DNA of 64,000 nucleotides. Source: Cereibacter_A sp052244495 (GTDB lineage: Bacteria > Pseudomonadota > Alphaproteobacteria > Rhodobacterales > Rhodobacteraceae). Position 1 is the first letter of the stretch. The number at the start of each line of letters is the position of its first letter. Position numbers and translations under genes: made by a program. The stretch lies in the NCBI GenBank assembly GCA_052244495.1, contig JBQPXH010000002.1. One strand, written 5' to 3'. The notes beneath the pieces are model-generated. The model worked only from the letters and a program-made list of their open reading frames with translations. It was not told the origin of the DNA and made no database searches. This document shows, piece by piece, positions 58,918 through 64,000 of this stretch.

Positions 58918-60174
58918 TCAGCCCGGCTCCGGAGCGGCAAGCGTCATCGCCCTCAGACCGCGACAGAGGCCTGCGTCGGGCGGCAGCATCGGGATGAGGC
59001 ACGCCTGCACCGCGTGGTAGAGGTCGGGCTTGCCACGGAAGACCTTCTCGACGGGGCGAAGTTCGGAATCGAGTTCGGCGAACCAGCCGCCGTGGGCGTG
59101 GTCGATGAATCGCGCGGCGACGAAGTTCCAGATCCGGCGATACCAGTCCTCAAGCCGTGCATCGCCGCCCGATCGACGCAGCACATGGGCAGCCGCGACC
59201 CCTTCCGCGCAGGGCCACCAGAAGCGATCCTCGCGATCCGGCCGATCGCTCCAGTGGAGGGTGTAGTAGAAGCCGCCTGCGCGATGGTCCCAGCCGATCG
59301 CGACCGTGTGCAGGAAGAGCGCCTCGGCTGCGTCGCGCATCCAGTCGTGTCGGCGACCGCCGAGATGCCAGAGCTGTATCAGCAGGCGGCTCCACTCGAG
59401 CGCGTGTCCCGGCGTCGTGCCCGCCGGCCGGAACATCGGATCGCCCGCGTGCTGGCGGTCGACCTGCCAGTGCTCGTCGAAATGTTCGGGGACGCGCCAC
59501 CCCTCGGCCCGCGCATGGCGGTCGACGATCAGGCTGGCGATGCTCTCGGCCATGTCGAGCCAGCCGCGCTCGCCGGTCGCCTCGAAGGCCGCCATTGCCG
59601 CCTCGGTCAGGTGCATGTTCGAGTTCTGGCCGCGATAGGCGCTCAGCGGCTTCCAGTCGTCGGAGAATTCCTCGCGCACCGCGCCGGCTGACGGATCCCA
59701 GAACCTGCGGTGCAGAACCTCGGCCACGTCCGACAGCAGTCGGTCGGCATCGGGATGGCCTGCCATCCGTGCCGAGGCCGCGGCGAGGAGCACGAACGCA
59801 TGGCCGTAGGCCTGCTTTTCGGCGCTGACGATGCCGTCGCCGTCGAAGCTCCAGAAATAGCCGCCGTGCCGAGAGTCCCGGTGGCGCGACCAGAGCGTCT
59901 TTATCCCATGGTCAATCGCACGATCCGCCCCCGGCAGGCCCAGTTCCTGCGCAAGCGCGTGGCAATGCACCATGCGCGTCGTATCGTGGATCTGGCGCAG
60001 CGCACCCGCCTTGCCGCCGAGCGGCTGACCCCGCAGGTCGAGCGGGCGGAACCCGCCGTCCGGATCGAGGGACGGACGGAAGAAGTCGAAGAGCCCGCGC
60101 GCCTGATCCAGCAGCCACAGCCTGTGCGCCGGCCTTGCCGTCCAGTCCGGTCCCGCGTCGGTCAAGCTGCTCAT
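58918..60174 (-). CDS. AGE-family epimerase/isomerase (N-acylglucosamine 2-epimerase-like)
   Basis: 418 residues, an (alpha/alpha)6 barrel. TRMVHCHALAQELG, GGYFWSFDGDG, YGHAFVLLAAASA, MHLTEAAMAAFEATGE, TPGHALEWSRLLIQLW and HGGWFAELDSELRP are typical. His in the GHALEW and QNSNMHLTEA motifs are the usual catalytic residues. It could be a mannose isomerase or N-acetylglucosamine 2-epimerase. It lies 45 bases after cbbZ in the same direction, so it might be the distal gene of the cbb transcript or an independent gene. Confidence 0.85.
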   Translation of the reverse strand: MSSLTDAGPDWTARPAHRLWLLDQARGLFDFFRPSLDPDGGFRPLDLRGQPLGGKAGALRQIHDTTRMVHCHALAQELGLPGADRAIDHGIKTLWSRHRDSRHGGYFWSFDGDGIVSAEKQAYGHAFVLLAAASARMAGHPDADRLLSDVAEVLHRRFWDPSAGAVREEFSDDWKPLSAYRGQNSNMHLTEAAMAAFEATGERGWLDMAESIASLIVDRHARAEGWRVPEHFDEHWQVDRQHAGDPMFRPAGTTPGHALEWSRLLIQLWHLGGRRHDWMRDAAEALFLHTVAIGWDHRAGGFYYTLHWSDRPDREDRFWWPCAEGVAAAHVLRRSGGDARLEDWYRRIWNFVAARFIDHAHGGWFAELDSELRPVEKVFRGKPDLYHAVQACLIPMLPPDAGLCRGLRAMTLAAPEPG

Positions 60175-60219
60175 CCGCTCCTCCCTCTCCCGCCTGCGAG
60201 CCTAGGGGGAGATGGGCCG

Positions 60220-60876
60220 TCAGGCCAGCAGATGCGTCAGCAGGTCGGGCAGTTCGTCATGGTGGCTGAAAAGGCCGTGGTGCGGCAGTTCGTGGACGGG
60301 CGCATGCCGGTAGCCCTCGGTGAAGAGGGCGAAGCGCAGCCCGGCGGCGCTGGCGGTCGCCGCGTCCACCTCGCTGTCGCCGACATAGAGCACATGCTCT
60401 TCGGTCAGGGCCGCGGCGGCCGCGCGGAGGGGCGCGGGGTCGGGCTTGCGCTGGGGCAGGCTGTCGCCGCCGATGATCGCGTCGAAAAGGTCGAGGATGC
60501 CGAAGAGCGACAGGATCTGCCGCGAGGCCGCAACCGGCTTGTTGGTGCAGAGCGCGATGCGCCAGCCCGCGCCGTGAAGGTGACGAAGCGCCGCCTCGGC
60601 CCCGGGATAGACACTCGTCAGCGTCGCCGGGTCCGCCTCGTAATATTTCATGAAGCACTGCTGCAGGTCGGCATGGCGATGCGCATCCGGTTCCTCTCCG
60701 CGGGCAGCCATCACCCGCTGGATGAGCACCGGCACCCCATTGCCGATGAAGCCGGTGACCTGAGCGAGCGAAAGCGGCTCGCCCCCCTCCTCGGCCAGCG
60801 CCTTGTTGACCGCCGCGTGGATATCGGGGGCGGAGTGGACGAGCGTTCCGTCGAGATCGAAGACGACGCCGGGCAT
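60220..60876 (-). CDS. cbbZ: Phosphoglycolate phosphatase CbbZ
   Basis: 218 residues, HAD family. Motif I VVFDLDGTLVHSAPD, motif II with CTNKP, motif III RKPDPAPLRAAA and motif IV YVGDSEVDAATASAAG are present, as in Gph/CbbZ. It removes 2-phosphoglycolate produced by RuBisCO oxygenation. ATG at 60876 shares one base with the cbbY stop (TGATG). It is the last cbb gene of the operon. Confidence 0.92.
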   Translation of the reverse strand: MPGVVFDLDGTLVHSAPDIHAAVNKALAEEGGEPLSLAQVTGFIGNGVPVLIQRVMAARGEEPDAHRHADLQQCFMKYYEADPATLTSVYPGAEAALRHLHGAGWRIALCTNKPVAASRQILSLFGILDLFDAIIGGDSLPQRKPDPAPLRAAAAALTEEHVLYVGDSEVDAATASAAGLRFALFTEGYRHAPVHELPHHGLFSHHDELPDLLTHLLA

Positions 60877-61568
60877 CAGGCCACCGGCGCCGTGGCTTCG
60901 AGCCCGGCGAGGCCGCCGATCTCGGAGAAGCAGCCGACGAGGCGGTCCGCTCCGGCGAATTCCTCGTGCCGGGTGTAGAAGCCGGGCGAGACGATGCAGC
61001 GCAGCCCCGCCGCCTTCGCCGCCCGCAGACCGTTGAGCGAGTCCTCGATGGCCACCGCCTGATCGGGCTCCAGGCCGAGTTCCTTCAGGGCGAGAAGGTA
61101 GACCTCGGGTGAGGGCTTCTTGTGGGACACCATGTCGCCCGCCGCGATGACATCGAAGATCGCCGAGGCCGGCTTGCCGAAGCAGGCGCGGCACAGCGCC
61201 TCGACGTTCGGCAGGCTGGTCGTGGTGGCGATGGCAAGCTTCAGCCCCGCCCGTTTCGCTTCGGTGACAAGGTCTGCGATGCCGGGCCGCAGCGCGATCT
61301 CGCCTTCGGCCATCAGCGCCACGAAGCGGTCCGTCTTGGCCTTGTGGATCTCCGGGATCGGCATGGGCGCAGGGTCGCCCTTCTGGTGGCGCAGGAAGCG
61401 GGCGATCCGCTCCTTCCCACCGGTCGTGGTCAGCAGCTCGCGGTAGTCCTCGCGGTCCCAGAACCAGTCGACACCGATGGCGGCGAAAGTCTCGTTGAAG
61501 GCGCGGCGGTGGAGTTCCTCGGTCTCGGCAAGCGTTCCGTCGACGTCGAAGATGATCGCTTCAATCAT
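60876..61568 (-). CDS. cbbY: CbbY, xylulose-1,5-bisphosphate phosphatase (HAD)
   Basis: 230 residues. Motif I FDVDGTLAETEELHRRAFN with nucleophile Asp and the acid/base Asp, motif II IATTTSLPNVEAL, motif III HKKPSPEVYL, motif IV AIEDSLNGLRAA. CbbY dephosphorylates xylulose-1,5-bisphosphate, a misfire product that inhibits RuBisCO. It overlaps cbbX by four bases; it forms a repair set with CbbX and CbbZ. Confidence 0.94.
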   Translation of the reverse strand: MIEAIIFDVDGTLAETEELHRRAFNETFAAIGVDWFWDREDYRELLTTTGGKERIARFLRHQKGDPAPMPIPEIHKAKTDRFVALMAEGEIALRPGIADLVTEAKRAGLKLAIATTTSLPNVEALCRACFGKPASAIFDVIAAGDMVSHKKPSPEVYLLALKELGLEPDQAVAIEDSLNGLRAAKAAGLRCIVSPGFYTRHEEFAGADRLVGCFSEIGGLAGLEATAPVA

Positions 61569-62494
61569 TTCGACAGCGCCCCCGCAGCGCGGCGCTCGCT
61601 GTCGAGCCCGCCCTTGAAGACCCGGCTGGCGCGGATGTCCTCTTCCGCTATGGTCGAGAGCGCGGCAGCATCGAGTGGCCCGGTCGAGGACGTGAACAGC
61701 CTGTTGGCCTGCCTGAGCCTCGCGCGGTCGAGCGCGTTCCGGATCGAGCGGGCATTGGCGAAATGCGGCTGCGTCCGGCGCATCGCGATATATTCCTTCA
61801 GCGCACCCTCCGCGCCGCTGGCCATGCGGTAGCTCTGGTCGGAGAGCATGTGGCCCGCGATCTCGTAGAGCTCCTCGTTGCTGTAGTCCGGAAACTCGAT
61901 GTGATGCGCGATGCGCGAGCGGAAGCCGGGGTTGGACTGGAAGAAATTCTCCATCCGGTCTGCGTAGCCCGCGAGGATCACCACGAGGTCGTCGCGGTTG
62001 TTTTCCATGACCTGCAGCAGGATCTCGATGGCTTCCTGGCCATAGTCGCGCTCGTTGTCAGGTCGGTAGAGATAGTAGGCCTCGTCGATGAAGAGCACGC
62101 CCCCCATGGCGCGCTTGAGGACTTCCTTCGTCTTGGGAGCCGTATGCCCGATATACTGGCCCACAAGGTCGTCGCGCGTCACGGACACGAGATGCCCTTT
62201 TCGGACGTAGCCGAGGCGGTGCAGCAGCCCCGCCATCTTCAGCGCCACCGTGGTCTTGCCGGTGCCCGGGTTGCCGGTGAAGCTCATGTGCAGCGTCGGC
62301 GTTTCATGCGCGAGGCCCATCTTCTGCCGGGCGCGTTCGACGAGCAGCAGTGCAGCCGTCTCGCGGATCCGGTCCTTGACCGGCTTGAGGCCGATCAGCT
62401 CGCGGTCGAGTTCCTCCAGAACTTCCTTTGCACCCGAGCCTTCGTATTCCGCACGCAGGTCGATCGAGGTGGGGGCGGCGGCTTCGTCGTTCAT
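61565..62494 (-). CDS. cbbX: Red-type RuBisCO activase CbbX
   Basis: 309 residues, the exact length of the Rhodobacter protein. Walker A GNPGTGKT (Lys80), pore-loop Tyr114 in GQYIGHTA, Walker B GGVLFIDEAYYL and an Arg-rich sensor region (FRSRIAHHIEF) identify the AAA+ hexamer. It pulls on the C-terminal tail of the RuBisCO large subunit to release inhibitory sugar phosphates, and is itself activated by RuBP. ATG at 62494 has GGAG at good spacing; the open frame extends upstream into the intergenic hairpin region. Confidence 0.97.
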   Translation of the reverse strand: MNDEAAAPTSIDLRAEYEGSGAKEVLEELDRELIGLKPVKDRIRETAALLLVERARQKMGLAHETPTLHMSFTGNPGTGKTTVALKMAGLLHRLGYVRKGHLVSVTRDDLVGQYIGHTAPKTKEVLKRAMGGVLFIDEAYYLYRPDNERDYGQEAIEILLQVMENNRDDLVVILAGYADRMENFFQSNPGFRSRIAHHIEFPDYSNEELYEIAGHMLSDQSYRMASGAEGALKEYIAMRRTQPHFANARSIRNALDRARLRQANRLFTSSTGPLDAAALSTIAEEDIRASRVFKGGLDSERRAAGALSK

Positions 62495-62606
62495 TGCGAA
62501 CTCCGGTTTGTCTGAGTCATGCATGAAGTAGAGCACGGGTCGGACGCGAACAGGAAAGCGTTCTGTCGCAGGCCAATCGGAAAAGGCAGTCAGCCCGTGC
62601 CCGGCG

Positions 62607-62630
62607 CCGGGAGGCCCGAAGGCCTCCCGG
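62607..62630 (-). terminator. UUCG hairpin between cbbS and cbbX
   Basis: CCGGGAGGCC-CGAA-GGCCTCCCGG is a 10-bp stem; on the transcribed (minus) strand the loop is UUCG closed by C-G, a very stable tetraloop. No U-run follows directly. It may end part of the cbbLS transcripts and stabilise their 3' end, giving more RuBisCO than activase. Confidence 0.6.
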
Positions 62631-62663
62631 TCAAGGGCCCACCAATCCTGAGGGAGGATCGGA

Positions 62664-63053
62664 TCAGCGGACGATGCTGTGTGTGTAGCGGATGGCCCTG
62701 CCATCCACTTCCGTCCGTTCCATGCGGAAGGTCGGCTCGACCTTCGGGCGGTTCACGATGAAGCTCATGGTCACCGTCTCGAAGCCGCGGGTGGAGTCGA
62801 AGGCGTTGATGCGGATGTAGTGGTCGGGGCAGGCCTTGCGGCACTCCTCGAGTTCCATCATCACGCCCTTGGGATCCCGCAGGTCGAACATCGGCATGCC
62901 CCACATCTCCCAGTAGGTGTTCCGGGGATGGGGGTTGTCGGTGTATTCGAGGCTTACCGCCCAGCCGCGCGACAGGCAGTATTCCACCTGCGCCGAGATC
63001 TGGTCGTCGGTGAGGTCCGGCAGGAACGAAAAGCAGCCCTGGGTGATACGCAT
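62664..63053 (-). CDS. cbbS: Form I RuBisCO small subunit
   Basis: 129 residues. MRITQGCFSFLPDLTDDQISAQVEYCL and RNTYWEMWGMPMFDLRD are typical of red-type (form IC/D) small subunits, with the C-terminal extension (VNRPKVEPTFRMERTEVDGR) that forms a beta-hairpin in the central channel. AAGGAG lies eight bases before ATG, twelve bases after cbbL. Confidence 0.97.
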   Translation of the reverse strand: MRITQGCFSFLPDLTDDQISAQVEYCLSRGWAVSLEYTDNPHPRNTYWEMWGMPMFDLRDPKGVMMELEECRKACPDHYIRINAFDSTRGFETVTMSFIVNRPKVEPTFRMERTEVDGRAIRYTHSIVR

Positions 63054-63065
63054 GTGCGTCTCTCC

Positions 63066-64000
63066 TTACATCGAGACCGAGGCGGTCGGCACGAAATCCG
63101 ACGTATCGGTGGGGGTATAGTTGAAGGTGATGTTGCCCCAGGTATCGAGGGCGGCTTCCAGCGGCTTGCACCACTTGGCGGCAGCCCGCAGGATCTCCGG
63201 GCCTTCGACGTCGATGTTGCGGCCTTCGTTGCGGGCGAGAACCATCGCTTCCAGCGCCACGCGGTTCGCCGTGGCCCCGGCCTGGATGCCCATCGGATGG
63301 CCGATCGTGCCGCCGCCGAACTGCAGCACCACGTCATCGCCGAAGAGGCTCAGCAGCTGGTGCATCTGCCCGGCATGGATGCCGCCCGAGGCAACCGGCA
63401 TGACCTTCCTCAGGTCCGCCCAGTCCTGCTCGAAGAAGATCCCGCGCGGCAGGTCGACCGCGTTGAACGGCTCGCGGCAGACGTTGTAGTAGCCCTGCAC
63501 CGTCGGCGGATCGCCCTCGAGCTTGCCCACGGCCGTTCCGCAATGCAGATGGTCCACCCCGGCGAGGCGGAGCCACTTGGCGATCACGCGGAAGCTGATC
63601 CCGTGGTTCTTCTGCCGGGTGTAGGTGCCGTGGCCCGCGCGGTGCATGTGCAGGATCATGTCGTTCTGCCGGCACCATTCCGAGATCGACTGGATCGCCG
63701 TGTAGCCGATGATGAGATCCACCATCACGATGACCGAGCCGAGCTGCTTGGCGAATTCCGCCCTGCGGTACATCTCCTCCATCGTGCCGGCGGTGATGTT
63801 CAGGTAGTGGCCCTTCACCTCGCCCGTCTGCGCCGAGGCGAGGTTCACCGCCTCCATCACGTAGAGGAACCGGTCGCGCCAGTGCATGAAGGGCTGCGAG
63901 TTGATGTTCTCGTCGTCCTTCATGAAGTCGAGGCCACCCTTCAGCCCCTCGTAGACCACGCGCCCGTAGTTCTTGCCCGACAGGCCGAGCTTGGGCTTCG
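63066..64000 (-). CDS. cbbL: Form I RuBisCO large subunit, C-terminal part (5' end outside window)
   Basis: The frame is open to the last base, giving about 311 C-terminal residues. KPKLGLSGKNYGR (active-site Lys loop), GGLDFMKDDENINSQPF with the carbamylated Lys, HMHRAGHGTYTRQ (catalytic His), LHCGTAVGKLEGD (loop 6 Lys), and GGGTIGHP (phosphate site) are all visible. It is a red-type large subunit; the terminal PTDTSDFVPTASVSM is the tail used by CbbX. RuBisCO fixes CO2 on RuBP. The ATG and the promoter lie beyond the right edge. Confidence 0.97.
   Translation of the reverse strand, partial: KPKLGLSGKNYGRVVYEGLKGGLDFMKDDENINSQPFMHWRDRFLYVMEAVNLASAQTGEVKGHYLNITAGTMEEMYRRAEFAKQLGSVIVMVDLIIGYTAIQSISEWCRQNDMILHMHRAGHGTYTRQKNHGISFRVIAKWLRLAGVDHLHCGTAVGKLEGDPPTVQGYYNVCREPFNAVDLPRGIFFEQDWADLRKVMPVASGGIHAGQMHQLLSLFGDDVVLQFGGGTIGHPMGIQAGATANRVALEAMVLARNEGRNIDVEGPEILRAAAKWCKPLEAALDTWGNITFNYTPTDTSDFVPTASVSM

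Noticed and set aside
58602..58940. Minus-strand open frame across the gap before the AGE-family gene
   Set aside because: It overlaps a strong plus-strand terminator and the AGE stop, and lacks a plausible start or motifs.
1..64000. CRISPR arrays, insertion sequences, prophage genes, tRNA or rRNA genes
   Set aside because: I looked for regularly spaced repeats, transposase motifs and cloverleaf or rRNA sequence and saw none. Covariance-model searches would be needed to exclude small RNAs.

Overview
The window is high-GC alphaproteobacterial chromosomal DNA. Its gene content and several near-diagnostic proteins (a 309-residue CbbX, form I RuBisCO with cbbXYZ downstream, pseudoazurin, a PhyR/NepR/EcfG locus, a rhodobacterial order of par, gid and maf genes) point to the Rhodobacter (Cereibacter) sphaeroides group, main chromosome. 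I saw no insertion sequence, CRISPR array, rRNA or tRNA gene.

Layout. 0-8 kb: end of msrA, ribokinase, malic enzyme, mutS, and hrcA-grpE. 8-11.4 kb: rph-rdgB-RidA-hemW-DUF454 on the plus strand. 11.3-18.7 kb: parB, parA, rsmG, mnmG, mnmE, rho and hemJ, all on the minus strand, with two perfect parS palindromes inside rsmG and at the start of mnmG. 18.76-19.14 kb: a gene-free region with four one-mismatch DnaA boxes and an A-rich purine tract, taken here as the chromosomal replication origin. 19.1-25.3 kb: maf-aroE-coaE-dnaQ running the other way, then secB, fxsA, a Tim44-domain protein, mltA and an Smr protein.

25.3-32.6 kb: a sugar catabolic and uptake locus of unknown substrate. A LacI-type repressor (with a VOC protein) is divergent from a TIM-barrel isomerase, a Gfo/Idh/MocA dehydrogenase and a three-gene ABC importer, with a consensus LacI-family operator between them. 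32.6-37.8 kb: pseudoazurin, a phasin-like protein, a small H-NS-type protein, a nitronate monooxygenase-type flavoprotein, an SLC13/RCK transporter and a small lipoprotein. 38-43 kb: a tight operon phaC - fabI-like - maoC/pta fusion - ackA that could connect polyhydroxybutyrate, acyl-CoA reduction and ATP-yielding acyl-phosphate chemistry; an FnrL-like box lies in its promoter region.

43.4-46.9 kb: a hydrolase, two small stress-type genes, a soluble-tail chemoreceptor and a small exported protein. 47.2-50.2 kb: a decaying caa3-type cytochrome oxidase cluster with frameshifts and a deleted catalytic core. 50.8-58.6 kb: a DUF305 protein, an outer-membrane protein, CsbD and the general stress response core (nepR-ecfG-sensor kinase divergent from phyR). 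That core is driven by a perfect bidirectional EcfG palindrome, and further EcfG-type promoters precede csbD and the PLDc_N gene. A pseudo-receiver and a Crp/Fnr regulator follow. 58.9-64 kb: an AGE-family sugar epimerase and the 3' part of the Calvin-cycle operon (cbbL partial, cbbS, cbbX, cbbY, cbbZ).

All functional calls come from reading motifs by eye. No database search was possible, so orthology statements are family knowledge, and promoter and operator statements are consensus matches.
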